Positions 41,628-54,399 of a DNA stretch of 64,000 bases are shown in pieces (the first letter of the stretch is position 1; each line of letters opens with the position of its first letter). The position numbers and the translations under genes were made by a program. The notes beneath the pieces are model-generated. The model did no database searches and was not told the DNA's origin. It saw only the letters and a list, made by a program, of their open reading frames with translations. Origin of the DNA: Dipteris shenzhenensis (lineage: Eukaryota; Polypodiophyta; Polypodiopsida; Gleicheniales); the NCBI GenBank assembly GCA_047967505.1, contig CM106539.1. The stretch is one strand, 5' to 3'.

Positions 41628-42178
41628 TTGTTTTGATAATATTGGGAGCACATGTATTTTATCATGCTCCTCATGAGCTAATGTCTTCCTAAGAATATCA
41701 AAATTCTCTAAGGGAAGATTGAGAGCTAGAACAGCAATAGAATAGAAGCATCAAAGAGGAGGATGTATTGAATGAGGATGACATAATCCAAGACATAACA
41801 AGCACTTAAGTTGATCCTCATTCACCCCGAGATGAAAGACATGGAGATGTTGAATTGATTAGGCAAGACTCAGCCCCAAACTATAACATGAGTTTTGAGG
41901 GGGAGAGCTTACTATGTGAAGCAAGCACCTTGTTATATGAAGGGGCAAGCAATATTAAATTTGCAAGCAACTTATGGATGGTTGGATACTAGCAGCTTGT
42001 TATATGAAGGGGCAAGCAAGCACCTTGTTATATGAAGGGGCGAGCAATATTAAATTTGCAAGCAACTTATGGATGGTTGGATACTAGCATTCTACCCCTC
42101 TATTAGTAAGATTTCTCAATTACTCTAATGAATAGTTTCATTCCAGGTACTTCCAATTTGATGTTTTAAATACATTTA
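41628..42178. repeat. LINE flank with a 95 bp tandem duplication (41921-42090)
   Basis: GCAAGCACCTTGTTATATGA ... GGATGGTTGGATACTAGCA occurs at 41921-41994 and again at 42016-42090 (period 95), with a partial extra TTGTTATATGAAGGGGCAAGC in between. The rest of the stretch has no gene. Confidence 0.85.
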
Positions 42179-45100
42179 ATGGATCAATGTCTTAGGTTGC
42201 TTCAAACACTTTTTTCCAAAAGGAAATACATTATTAACCCAAGAAATGATGCAAAGAGAATACTTGCATCATTTGGAGTGGATTACAAGTTAATTCATGC
42301 ATGTCCCAATGATTGCATCCTTTATAGAGGAACATACAACCACTCCACAACTTGTGTGCAAGGTGTCAATACAAGCAAGATACACAAGGAGATAATATTT
42401 TGAAAAAGGTACTCTGATGAATGCCCATCTTAACATGCATAACACACTTGTCTCATTGTGGATCATTGGTTGGATTCATGAGATGGAACATTAAGGATAC
42501 CTATAGATGGAAAGACTTGGAGATATGTAGAAAATAAGTGGTTGTTTGCATATAGAAATGGATATGGATAGTGTTAATCCATTTGGGCCATATCATGGTC
42601 CACGTGGCCAATGTTAGTCACAATCTACAATATTCCTTCATGGTTTACCATAAAAAGGAACATATGATGTTGACATTCATTGTGCCAAGCAAATGAAAGA
42701 TGGAGAACATAAATGTGTATCTAGCCCCTTTGGTAGATGAGTTGTAACAATTATCATATGGCATGGAGATTTATTACATTTCAAGGCCTTTGGGCCAATG
42801 TCATTTTGAAGTCAAAGGCATACTGATGTGGACAATGCATGACTATTATGGATTGCACAATTGCTGAAGTATAAAAATACTCTTCCTCTCAATTCACCAA
42901 GATCAATTTGTGCTTAATAATGTTTTTCTTTCACTTCTCAAGACTATTTCCTTATGTCTTACTACTTTAACACATCTCCAAGTGTAGGGGTACTATGCAT
43001 GTCCAAGTTGTGGAAACAATTTGTGCAATCAGTACTCCAAAAATACTTTGAAGATGGCATATGAGAAGCATAGGCGGTTCCTTCCTATGGACCTTCCATA
43101 TCGGCTGGATCCATCTTTTGGTTGGTAAAGAACTAGATCCTATTCCTTCAATCATGAGATTCATATATTAGGATTAACTTTGGTATGATCTAAAATTCTA
43201 AATGCCTTCATATGGCATGCAACGTCTTTTCATATTTTTACTATTCCTTATTTTAAGCATCATAAAGTCACATGTCTACTGGACCTAATGCATATATTTA
43301 AAAATGTAATAAAAAGTATATGGAAGCATATGATTTGGGATAGAGGTACCCCAAAAGCACAAGAGGACTTGAAAGGGAACCAAAAGGGCCTTCTAGTCAA
43401 AACAAAGGAATGGCAAGGTGATTTTACCAAAGACACCATAGGTCAATGTTGACCACACCACTTTTGGTGGGAGGACATCAGGGTGATGGTGGGGAGGGAG
43501 GTATGAGACAAGAGGGGAAGACTGAGTGTCTCAAGCTGCATGATTGGCACAAAATAATACAAGAAATATGAGTTTCACTTGAATTTAAAACATTTTTAAA
43601 CTCTTGTTTCAAGTTTACTTATCCATTTTTTGGGGGGAAACTTATACATTATTGTTACACATAGTATGTAACTCCACTTGCTTTGTGGGGATGTAATATT
43701 AAAGATGCATCAGATGCTATTAATAAGCTCAATGTATTTGTAAGTTATGTTGGAGGGTCTATGTGCATGTCTAATTTTCCTTGTCATTGCAAAAGTTAGG
43801 TTGAATGCTTATCTGACAGATATATACAAGTAGATATCATCAAAAGAGGTACAGAAATCATCCATTCAAGAAATGAGAATTTTAGCCATCAAAGCCATAT
43901 GTTTGGTTGAAAATGCATTTCCAACAAGTATTGTGGACATGTAAATGCATCTACTCATGCATTTGGTAGATGAAGTGGCATATATAGGAACTTTGCATAG
44001 CTGGTGGATGTTTTTCTTGAAGAGGTCTATGAAAGAGTTGAAAGAGTATGTAAGGCTAAAAGGTTAAATCAGAGGATAGCATGGTAAAAGGATGGCTATT
44101 TCAAGAGTCAATGTTTTACCTTACAAACTTTCTTGTATAGCTCAATCTAAACATGCCTTGACTTTCAATGATAGTGATGACTCACAGGTTGTAGGAGAGA
44201 TCAAACAAGGAAAGTGAAAGAAAAAGAAAATGAGTATCTCCTTGCAACTCAAAGTGAACACCTTTTTACAATTGTGGAGAAATGGAGAAATGTATCAAAC
44301 AATATAAATAAGGAAGAGCTAAAAGAGACAAGGACAAAAAAGCAAGGAACAGTAGGAATTATCCCCTAGAGTTACCAAAAATGCTTACTAAATGCACCAT
44401 CAATTGGTAAGAAGATGTTCTCAAAGATACATTCAAAGAGGGGAGATTGTGATATTTTTATAACCTTCATGTATATGCTACAGAAAAATCCATCATCTCT
44501 ACACACTGTTTGTTCAATGCAATGTGGGTTTGCGGTAGTCAATACCAATTGATATAAAGTACAACACATTTGGTCAAGGAGGCATGGATAACTTTTTGCA
44601 ATATAGAGCTAATGCAAGGAATACAAATCTGATTGCAAGAAAAATGGATTATATTGGAACCATACAAGATATTTTGCAAGTGAATTATAAAAATATCAAA
44701 GTATTTATATTTGATGTAAAATGGTTCAAAGTCATCTGCAAAGGTGCTCAAGCTATAGCTAGGAAGGATCCAACTAGGTTTTTTGCCATTGACTCAACAA
44801 AAATTTGGGATGACCTTACTAACACATTCATCCTACCCACACACTACAAGCAACTAAGAATATTTCTTATATTGGTGTCTTGCCCTTAAATTTCAAAGCT
44901 TGCACGAACATATCATGAATTTTTATCAACTATATCTATCTTAGGTGGGGTCTTTCAACCTAATCGAGTGGACAGCTACTAGTAGTGGTTTGTAATTCAA
45001 GTTACACCTAGGAATTAAGCTGTACTTGAAGATGCGGAAGTACAACATGAAATGGAAGATTGACAAATAAATGTGTTGGAAGTTAACAATTCCAATACAC
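42179..45100 (+). pseudogene. CACTA (En/Spm) TNP2 transposase with DUF4216, decayed
   Basis: The transposase would cut and paste CACTA DNA transposons. Conserved blocks occur in order on the + strand across several frames: DYKLIHACPNDCILYRG (about 42280-42330), DSVNPFGPY (about 42565-42590), YYACPSCGNN (about 42991-43020), KHRRFLPMDLPYRL (about 43065-43105), LDLMHIFKNVIKSIW (about 43280-43325) and, in the frame 44584-44889, a DUF4216-like segment DYIGTIQDILQVNYKNIKVF then IFDVKWFKVI. Order and spacing match TNP2 followed by the C-terminal DUF4216 domain. Stops are frequent. I found no CACTA terminal inverted repeats, so the element borders are unknown. Confidence 0.72.
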
Positions 45101-47340
45101 TACCTTCTATAAGAGTTTTGGAATGTCAAGATAGTTTGAGTTCCTGAGAGGGTTTCTTATATGCTATTTAGGATACCTCGATTTACATGCTAAGGATGTG
45201 CAAGACCTGGCTATGGATGATCAAAAGGATGAGCATTAATCTCATGAGGAAGATTCCAGTGAGGCTTCAATCAATTCAATAATGGAGAGCAACATTGATA
45301 GAAAATATTTGTGATTGTTGAAACATTTGCATTTGATTTCATTATTGCAAGGTGCAAGGTGAAACCCCACAATATCCCAAAATATTTAATGGTTGAAGTG
45401 CTTGCAGATTATTGATGCTATATTTTTTCCATAATCTTTATTGATAAAATATCGATGCTAGTTCCTACAATCATATCAATGTTTACATCAATGTTAATAT
45501 TAATGCAATGTCATTTTGCCACTAATATCGACCGATGTCATTTTCATTGAAGGACCAAGTAATAAGCATTGATGAATAGCATCAAAATAGGGCCTAATGG
45601 CAGTAGTATTTTTTTATTTTTGACAAAATTTGGCTAATTAAAGCCTCAGTCGTAACATTGATAGTCTTTGCGATTCTTTGCCCTATCCCCAAGGCCTAAA
45701 ATGGCATGCTAGGCATCCATTTCTAGGCATAGATGGTAGAAAAGGGGACATCTTGGCACTGAGGTGTTAAAAACCAAGGAAAGACAAAGAGTGCATAATA
45801 TGGAAGAGAATCTCAACATGGGAAGCAAATAGAAGATGGTGAACCATAAAGAACAAGTTAAGACAACACACAAAGATATCGTGTTGACTATTAGCCTCAC
45901 CATCAAGATGAAGCAAAATGTGAGTGTGAGCTTTCTTATCTTCCTTTGCACTCTCAAGATCAAAGGTTTTCCCATAAAAACATGGCAATAAATTCTTGAT
46001 TAACAAGATATTTCTAATAAATGTTCCCCATATTTTAAAATTCTTCCCAACAAAAAAAATCCTTGAGCCATTAAGTCCCATGGACTAGAAAAAATAGCCA
46101 AAGATCAAGGCACAAATCAGCCTCCTTTGCAATAGCCAATCAAGACAAAAAAGAGGTTGTAATAGTATAATCAACCAAATGGTTGTTTGCCCTTAAATCG
46201 TATAAAGGAAATTTAGATAGGTTAGTCTATAAATCATTCCCACATGTCAACTATAGAGAATTTTCTCCAACCTAAGCCAAAATTTGAGAAACTATGCATC
46301 AAATGTCTTTGTCTTGCATATATACTAGGTGCAACAAAAACCTTATTTCATTGCTTAAGGTTATCTTTCAACTACCTTTGATAAACATCCAAAATGAGGG
46401 GGCTATTCATAAACCACTTGTTAATATGATTGCTATTGTGAAACAAAAAGGCAAATACCACCAAAAACAAATAGCAACATACGATAAACGAATGCATTTG
46501 AGAGCAATCATAACAAAGAATAACACGTAGGAGAATTGCTAGAACTATTGGCATAGTAAGCTTTCTGAAAAACTAGAATTGGCTGAGATACAGCCAACCA
46601 CAACAAAAGAATAGCAGATAGGAGAACCTTTGGCATTATTGATAGTAAGTTTTTTGAAAATGGCATAAAGCTAGCCATAGGAGTACAAAAATAAATCTCC
46701 TTCTTATTGGTAACTAGTAACGCAATAGACAAACCAAAAGATATAGAGATTAGAACCTTCACAACAACCTTCGCAACCCATGGTCATTAATGTTGCTCAA
46801 AATAATCTAGTGAAAAATATTATTTGTTGGAAATAAGTGCCTCAAAATCTTTTGTTTAAAACCATGCAAAGTCTATTTAGTAGCTTCTGAGAACCAAGAA
46901 ATTTGTTAAATATGTAGCCTTTAACCACCTTTGAAAATAGGGTATTTTAGCTTGAGGACCATGAAAGATAGTAGCATATCTCTCAACCCCCTAGCAAATA
47001 AGCATTATACTAGCAAGAAACATCATAATAAATAACCAAATGAATGTAAAAGCAAGGTCTTGGACAACATCTCGTAGCTCCCACACATTCAACCCCACTA
47101 CTTTATTCCAACAAAGCCTTATAAGAGAAAAAATGGGACCATAAACCTTCTATATCAGAGGCACTATAAGACAAAAAGGCCTATGATGAACAATAGTAAT
47201 TAATGCTTCTAGGTGATGAACAGCCAAAGAAAAGCCTTATGGTAATTCAAAAGATCTTAGATAAATTTTAGAGCCCTCACAACAACTCTAATAACTAGTA
47301 GCAATTGCAAAATATGCTTCTAAAATGTCACTAATAATCT
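45101..47340. other. No gene recognised; possible LTR-like end near 45,766
   Basis: AT-rich sequence. TGTTAAAAACCAAGGAAAGA at about 45766 and the following GATGGTGAACCATAAAGAAC (about 45836) are shared with 48.27-48.37 kb, so a decayed long terminal repeat on the minus strand may lie at each place. Short frames (45709-46081, 46294-46762) have no motif. Confidence 0.3.
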
Positions 47341-47990
47341 TCATGGTAGGTAGAAACTTTGATAATATTCTCTTCAAAGACCAAGATGACTACCAAAGGA
47401 GACAACTAACTACCAGTCATCATGAACCAAAATGCCTACTTGGAGAGAACTGGATTAGAAGGCTCTTATGGCAATAAGGGAAAGATGAAAGAGCCTTAGC
47501 TCTGATACCATATTAGAAACCAAGGAAAGAGAGAGATAGCACAATAATTTAGTTGGAAAGGCCTAGATTAGAAGGCTCTTATGGCAAGAAGGGAAGGAAT
47601 AAAAATCCTTAGCTTTGATACCATGTTAAAAACCAAGGAAAGAGAGAGAGTGCAAAATATGCTACTAGAATGTTGCTTCTAATCTTCATGGTAGGTAGAA
47701 ACTTTGACAATAGTCTCTAAAAAGAACAATATGACCACCAAAGGAGACAACTAACTACCAATCATGAACCATAATGCCTAGTTGGAAAGGACTAGATTAG
47801 AAGGCTCTTATGGCAAGAAGGGAAGGAGGAAAGAGCTTTAGCTCTGATACCATGTTAGAAACCAAGATGACTACCAAAGGAGACAACTAACTACCAGTCA
47901 TGAACCAAAATGCCTAGTTTGAAAGGCTCTTATGGTAGCAAAAGGGAAGGAGGAAAGAGCCTTAGCTCTAATATCCTATTAAAAACCAAG
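47341..47990 (-). repeat. Complex tandem array of LTR-end / primer-site fragments
   Basis: The phrase GCTCTGATACCATGTTAGAAACCAAG, the complement of an LTR end (TTGGTTTCTAACA) plus a tRNA-Met primer site (TGGTATCAGAGC), occurs in variants at about 47499, 47612, 47841, 47965 and once degenerate at 48272. Between them GACTACCAAAGGAGACAACT (47384, 47722, 47870), GGTAGGTAGAAACTTTGA (47344, 47690) and GGCTCTTATGGCAA recur. Periods are about 346 bp and about 140 bp. The array was built by local duplication of the 5' end of a minus-strand LTR retrotransposon. Confidence 0.7.
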
Positions 47991-48251
47991 GAGAAGGCTA
48001 AAGACCAAGTGGTTGATGGTGAGGATGATGAGATTATGAAATTTGTTTTTTCTTTTAAGCATAATCATATTACTGATCAATTTCTAGAAGTTGGTGAGGG
48101 CTCAAAGGGTCCAGTGATCTTGAAAGAGTGCAAAGAAATCCAAGGAGGTTTAATGACAGAGATTCAACATTCAAATTGTGAGGTACAGTTCAATTCCATT
48201 CATTTATTGGATGATCAAAATGATGCAGACAATGTTCCAGAGCCAGAATGA
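47991..48251 (+). other. Coding-like fragment, unrecognised
   Basis: A + strand open frame directly after the last array unit reads KDQVVDGEDDEIMKFVFSFK and LEVGEGSKGPVILKECKEIQ and ends at a stop at 48251. It is hydrophilic and acidic with good protein texture, and its composition differs from the neighbouring repeats. It could be an exon or a captured gene piece. I recognise no domain. Confidence 0.25.
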
Positions 48252-49840
48252 AATGAGGAAAGAGACCTAGCTCTGATGTTAGAAACTAAAGAGAGAGGGA
48301 AAAAGGGATGGTTTGCCCTCCCCTCCTCTTAGGTCAATGTGGGAAGGAGAGAGAATATGGTGAACCATAAGAACAAGATAAGCCAACAAACAAGGATCTA
48401 TCAACCTTACAAATGGAAAAGCCAGTATGTGTTCCTCACAAACCACATAGGTATCACCGATTTTATAGGTACCAAGTCTCCATTTTCCTAGTTAAAATAA
48501 CATCCTCCAATCACCTTGATGTACAAATCTCAACAATAGGGTATATGACCTCTCCAAACATTATTCCTTATGTTTTATGTAGTTAGAGTCAAGTTCTCTA
48601 CTTGGGATGTCCCCCAAAAGTGAATTAATAATCTCATGTTTTCTCATGTGAGTTTCTATCTTTATAACAAGGTCTTCGATTTATGAAGGTTCCATTCCCA
48701 TGCCCCATACCTAGTTGGGAGCCAAGGGAGTTAGTTTGGAGCAACCAATTTATATTGTTGCTATGGATGGAGCTCCTATGAATCAAGCCTAGAAGAGCAT
48801 TTCTAGAATGTTGGTGTCTTGGTCCCCTAGGCCTCTGAGTTGTTAGGCATCCATGCCTAGACTTGGAGCCTTTGCTCATGTTTGAATGTAAATCTATGAT
48901 TGCCTCTAAACCACTCTTAGACTTAAGCCTTTGAGTTGGCACGGGAGATATTTCTAGTCCCATCATAGAACATTTGATGGTTTTCTAAGTCACACCACCT
49001 TTGCTCCAAAGAGGAATGTGTTGGGTATTCAAAGATTCATGTGTGTGAATAACCTTTATATATGTATGTGTGTGAACTACCTCCTAGAGGGTGGACATAT
49101 GTAATTGTGCTAGGGATGTGTGAAACTATTCTTATGAATAGATATTACCATGTGTGTGTTTGCAAGTGGTATTATGTGGCATGAGTGTTCTTATACACCC
49201 ATATCATTATACCATAGGCTTACATGTTTCATGGTCACAATACTTTGCATAGACCTTTGAATGGGCATCAAGAAATTGTGCATCGTTATGTTTCTATCAT
49301 AGATGTATATGTGATGATGATGAAACTTTACACATACCTTTGAGCAAATAAGGAATATATGGTTGCAAATTTCAAGCATGAAGGGGTTTACCTAATGTAG
49401 TAACAAATCCCCTGAAGGCATCATCCAAGAGCTAATATGCCAGTCTCCTTTAATCCTTCTTGGAAGTAAACTCACCAATATGGATTCACTGGTGAAGATC
49501 GAAAAGGTTTTCAACGATTTACTAATCTTTCTCCATAGCATCTTTATCGGAGAGAACTCCTAGAACAAATGCGTAATGGCTTCTCTCCTAGATTTTTAAA
49601 AGGGGTAGAAGGGGGGCACTCTAGAATTCCATTTAGCAAGCCTATCTTGTGTTGGAAATTTGCAGACTAAGCCCCTCCAAAGTAAGAAATTAAGTTTTAC
49701 AAAGGAGTCGGTAACCACACCTTAGCCAGTCTATGCTTCAATACTTCATTTTAAGTGACTAAAGATTTTTAGATAGATTTAGGACCCAGGAATGGGAAGC
49801 TGGATGCTCTTGTCACAACTTGAGTCTAATTTTAAATTGA
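48252..49840. other. No gene recognised
   Basis: The left part (48272-48400) shares sequence with 45.77 kb (possible LTR remnant). The rest has only short frames in conflicting directions. At 49020-49170 there are several TGTGTGTG stretches. Confidence 0.35.
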
Positions 49841-50185
49841 TTGTCAAGCCCACTTGGAAAATAGCTATCCTTGGATATAAAGGAAGACTAAATGATGCTC
49901 TTTTTTACATATGGTAGTTTGTATGAGCAGTGACTCTCATGCATGTTTGGGAAGTAAGGAATGCCATCATGTTTAAGAAGGAACAAAAGCTAGATGTATT
50001 ACATGAACAGGTCATGGATGACCTAAGACTTTGGAAGTATTTTGGAAGGAAGAAGGAAGTCTTGTATATCGTTGGGAAGATGAACTAAGTGAACTGATGT
50101 CTTCCTTTTTTTGGGAGACTATATTTTTCTTTTTGTATTTCCCCCCCTTCTTTTTGCTTTAGTTTTCATGGAAAAAACAAAAAAA
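49841..50185 (+). pseudogene. LINE 3' end fragment (probable)
   Basis: Broken + strand frames read YKGRLNDALFYIW, then VTLMHVWEVRNAIMFKKEQK and LDDLRLW-type sequence. These resemble the tail of plant LINE proteins after the zf-RVT finger (compare YALWFIWISRNAFQF at 40.95 kb). An A-rich run follows at about 50170-50187. The fragment is too short for certainty. Confidence 0.4.
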
Positions 50186-51616
50186 GAATATATAATTGCA
50201 AAGTTTCATAAGATTAGAATATCATTTTTATGGTGGAACTTAAAAATTTTCTCACTTTTATCTATGCATGGTTAATTGCCAAGAAATTGTGCATCAACAT
50301 GGTTATAGCATATGTGATGTGTTTGATGGTCATGAGAATTTGTTTTTAGTAAGTTATATAGAAAATAAAATTTTAGTAAGGATATAACATCTTTTAGATG
50401 GTGAAACATAAACATCATTTCATTTTTTACTATGCATCATGCATGAGTGTAAAAAATTGCATATCCATAAGAAAATTGGAATGCAGTGTGCATAGTTTAC
50501 AGGGATGGTGTCATAATGGAAGGCAAGAAGTAGTCTTGCTTTTTCCATTGGAAGCAAAGCTTGCAACTACACATCATCAAGTACATGAGGTTAATAGATA
50601 AAAAAGAGCACAAAGAAATTTGTGAGAGGTGGCGAATCACCACAACAAAGGAAGAGACACGATTGCAGAGCTACTTGATTAGACAATGGTGGAGGTCAGG
50701 TCTAGTGCTTGATAGTGATACCCCTATAATGGACTCATGTTTGAGCTGGTGGGAAGTGCAGCTAGCGCATTGGGGAATTAATATGATAGCAATAAGAAAT
50801 CATCTTGTAAGGATCCATATGGGAGGTATTTTCCTATGTGTTCTAACATGCAATACTTTGATTAGGTGGAGAGGAGCAAGGATAACGTGAAGACCCCACA
50901 TATGAACATGGTAGAGTCAAAACATGGTAGAGTCAAAGCATGGAAGTGGCTAGCAATGGATGGATTTCAGAGTCATATATCTTTATGTGACACTTGCATC
51001 TTAGACATGGCGAATGCAGTGCTCCAAAGTGCAAAGCCATATGCTTATAGTAGGGGAAAGCATATTGGAGAAGGATCTTCCTTGGGGGAGCTCATCCGGA
51101 GGTTACAAGCACGTGAGGCACCAACAACTTCATGAGAAGCACAAACAATGCAACATGTTGTGTCTAGAACTCCAATTTTTAGAGGTCCATCCATGCTAGA
51201 GGGGAATAGGGAGACATCATGATGCAAACAAAAAACAAGTGTTCTTGTTGATATGGAGGAACGCAAATACAATTTTAAGGGAAGGTGGATCCTACAAGGG
51301 ATAGTGATCATGCAGTAGTTGCCATAAATGGGGAGCTTGTAGTGAAGCAGCTAGTACACAAGACATTTTGGGCATGAAGTAGGATCATGCAGAACTTTTG
51401 TCTAAATGGGTAGCTTGTAGTGGAGCGGCTAGTGCACAAGGCATTTTGGGCACTAAGCAGGATCTAGATGAGAATCCATGTCAAATGCATGGGGTGGCTG
51501 GATGGGAAGAGGAGCAACACATTTGTTGGAAGCGAGCACCAAATATAATATTTGCATTTTCCTTCTATGCAACAAGGGCACAACTCAATGGAACCCGTAC
51601 ACAACTCATGTGGTTT
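50186..51616. other. No gene recognised; 78 bp duplication at about 51,328-51,475
   Basis: Frames at 50561-50890 and 50866-51135 (+) have some protein texture (WWRSGLVLDSDTPIMDSCLS) but no known motif. Near the right edge, AAATGGG(G/T)AGCTTGTAGTG(A/G)AGC(A/G)GCTAGT(A/G)CACAAG occurs twice about 78 bp apart. Confidence 0.3.
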
Positions 51617-51621
51617 CGTAG

Positions 51622-52118
51622 TATTAGGAACAATGCAATAACCAAAGCCACAATGCGAGAAGTGAAATACATAAAATACAGAATACAAAAAGCACACAAA
51701 AATGGAAGAGATAGAGAGACACCGATATACGTGGTTCACCCAATATGGGCTATGTCCAAAGCGAAATAGATAGTCCTACATTTTTTCTTATCCAGCAAGT
51801 CAAAAAATACAAGATACAAGCAATCTATCCACTGCTCTCCTACTATGTGCGCCACACCCTTATCGTATAATTCACGCAACTCGTGAGCAACTCATGCTCC
51901 CATCTTCATGTATTTATGGCTTCGAGGGTGTTGCCCTTGAACCCCCACCAAAGGGGGTCTAATGCATGTCATCGGCCCCCCTTTGAAACCCCCCGCGATA
52001 GTACTACGAGGGCCTTTTCCCCCCTACCCCCCTTTCATGGAATGAGGTATAAGCATGCCTAGGTCCAAAGCATCGCAAAAAATAATCTCTAAAAAAAGAT
52101 TAGTCTCCACATACAACA
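51622..52118 (-). repeat. 3' LTR of the copia element
   Basis: About 497 bp. Its left edge TATTAGGAACAATGCAATAACC corresponds to TGTTAGAAATAACGTGATAACC of the other copy, and its right edge is CTCCACATACAACA. The LTRs are strongly diverged with indels, which indicates an old insertion. Confidence 0.75.
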
Positions 52119-52329
52119 ACTTACTGACTAATCATAGTAACTCCACTGTTACTACACTCGCTAAAATTCTTTGGATCCAACTATCTCTCATATTGGTCCT
52201 TATTCTTGAAACTGATCAAGAGCTCAACTTCTCCCTGGTTACCACCTTAGTCAACATGTCTGCAAGATTTTGGCTAGTGTGTATCTTTTCCAGCTTCAAC
52301 TGTCCATCCTCCAAAATAGATCGGATGAA

Positions 52330-53162
52330 ATGATATCTGAGCTATATATGTTTGGTTCTTGAATGGAAGGCTGAATTCTTTGGGGGATGAATAGCACTAT
52401 GGCTATCACTATACAAGCTATAATTTTCTTACTTCTTCCCAAGTTCCTCCATAAACCTCTGCAACCAAATCATCTCTTTACTAGCCTCAGTAATTGTAAC
52501 ATATTTTGCTTCTATTGTAGAAAGTGCAACAACATTTTGCAACTTTGAAATCTAGCTTACTACCGTTCCACCTATAGTGAGAACATACCCAGTGGTGCTC
52601 CTTCTTCCATCTTTATCACCTGCCATATCTAAATCAACATATCCTTGTAGAGAAATGTTTGAACCTTTAAAACATAATGCATGAGCAATTGTACCTCTCA
52701 AATATCTGAGAATCCACTTTATAGCCATCCACCAAGGTTATTTACTTGGATTTTTCATAAATCTGCACACAACTCTCATTGCACGTGCAATAATGGACCT
52801 TGTGCATACCATTGAGTTGCCAATTGTTGATGCATATGGAAACCTTGACATATAGTCAATCTCCTTCTGTGTCTTGGGACACATATGCTTGCATAATCTA
52901 AAATGATTAGCCAAAGGTGTAGAAATAGGTTTTGCATTTTACATTTCAATCCTTTTTGAAGCCTTTTCAATGTACTAACTCTAAGATAATTTTGATTTGC
53001 AGTTTTCTTATCTCTTGTTATTCTCATGCCAAGGATTTGCTTTGCAGGACTCAAATCCTTCATTGTAAATGTATTTGCCAACTTCCTCTTAAGCACATTT
53101 ATATCATGCATGTTAGAGCCTGCAATAAGCATGTCTTGCCTTGTACCTCCTTTTTCCTCCAT
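52330..53162 (-). pseudogene. Copia RT C-terminal part and RNase H (broken)
   Basis: The minus-strand frame 53162-52776 keeps only the end of RT: DMLIAGSNMHDINVLKRKLA and FTMKDLSPAKQILGMRI. The usual YVDD box just before it is replaced by an unrelated join (GGTRQDM). Downstream, in broken frames (about 52760-52430), RNase H is seen as GDKDGRRSTTGYVLTIGGTV, VALSTIEAKYVTITEASKE and MIWLQRFMEELG, with the tail LADMLTK near 52260. Confidence 0.82.
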
Positions 53163-53502
53163 CTTCTTCCCTCACCTTGTAAACCCATTTATCGCACAAT
53201 GTTGTTTTCCACATAAGCAAGAAAACCAAATCCCATGTCTAGTTTTGTAGCAAAGAGTCCATTTCCTCTTCCATGCCTCACTCCAACTACTTTTTGGATT
53301 CTACTTGCACCAAAATCACAACAATAAATAATTAAAAGAAGGAGAAAATCGCTCACGTGGTCTACTTACCCTTGTAGACCTTCTAAGTGCACCTAGAGGA
53401 ATTTGAGGATCTTGCTACTATTGCTGTTGCTGCACATTCTCATTTCTGTGACGTTTGGAAAATCATCTCCTGCGATTTCATCAAGAGTTGTGTATTCTAT
53501 GT

Positions 53503-53937
53503 CTACATTTTCTTCCTTCCTTTTCTGCAAGTATCTTTATACATAACATTCTCATTGAATACAACATCTCTACTCCTAAGGATTTTGTTACTTTCATAAT
53601 CCCACAAACGATAACCAAGCTCACTACCTCCATATCCAATAAATACACTTCTTGGATTTTGCCGAGCAAGATTTGTTCTCAATTTCTTATCAATATGGAC
53701 AAATGCTTCACAACCAAAAACCTTCAGAAAAGAATAGTTAACCTTTTTACCTATCCATACCTCTTCTAGAATGCCACCATTTAAGGAACTTGAAGGCAAT
53801 CTATTTATCAAGTAAACAATTGGATTCACTACTTCACCCCAAAGCTGTAAGGGAAACCCTGCATGTAGTCTCATGCTCCTTGCATGCTCCATGGTTGTTC
53901 TGTTCACCCCCTCTGACATTAGATTTTCTTGTGGCAT
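53503..53937 (-). pseudogene. Copia integrase C-terminal half
   Basis: An open frame of about 144 codons reads MSEGVNRTTMEHARSMRLHA (usual form VAER.NRT..E.AR.ML), LWGEVVNPIVYLINRLPSSS, VFGCEAFVHIDKKLR, VFIGYGGSELGYRLWD and SRDVVFNE. These are the standard blocks of copia integrase downstream of the catalytic core. The N-terminal zinc finger and most of the core are missing or unreadable upstream. Confidence 0.85.
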
Positions 53938-54399
53938 TCTTGGAGTTTTCTCTCTACAAATTCCATTGTATGCCTACTCTTTGATGTAGTATTTGCCTCC
54001 ATTATCTAATTTGAGTCCCTTCAACTTCTTTCATGCCTCATTCTCAGCCAAAGCTTTCCATTTCTTAAAAGTTTCAAAGATTCTTTGAGTGCAATAAACC
54101 CAAGTTTTTATAGTCGCATCGTCAATAGAAGTAACATAATAATGTATGCATAAGCTCTAGCCTTTCTCTCTTCTTTTGTTTCCAATAGCTTTCTTGAGTC
54201 AAGAATCTGCATCCCCTTCTCATGCATGTGTCCAAGCCTATGATACCACAGAGTTGTATCTACTCTTGTAGAAGCTAAAGTAGTAGATGAGTAGGCATTA
54301 CTGGTACATTAATACAACATATCTACCTTGGGTCCTTTTGCTATTACATTGACCCTTTTGTGACCTTCCACAAATTTCCTGCAAATGTGGTTGTGCAGC

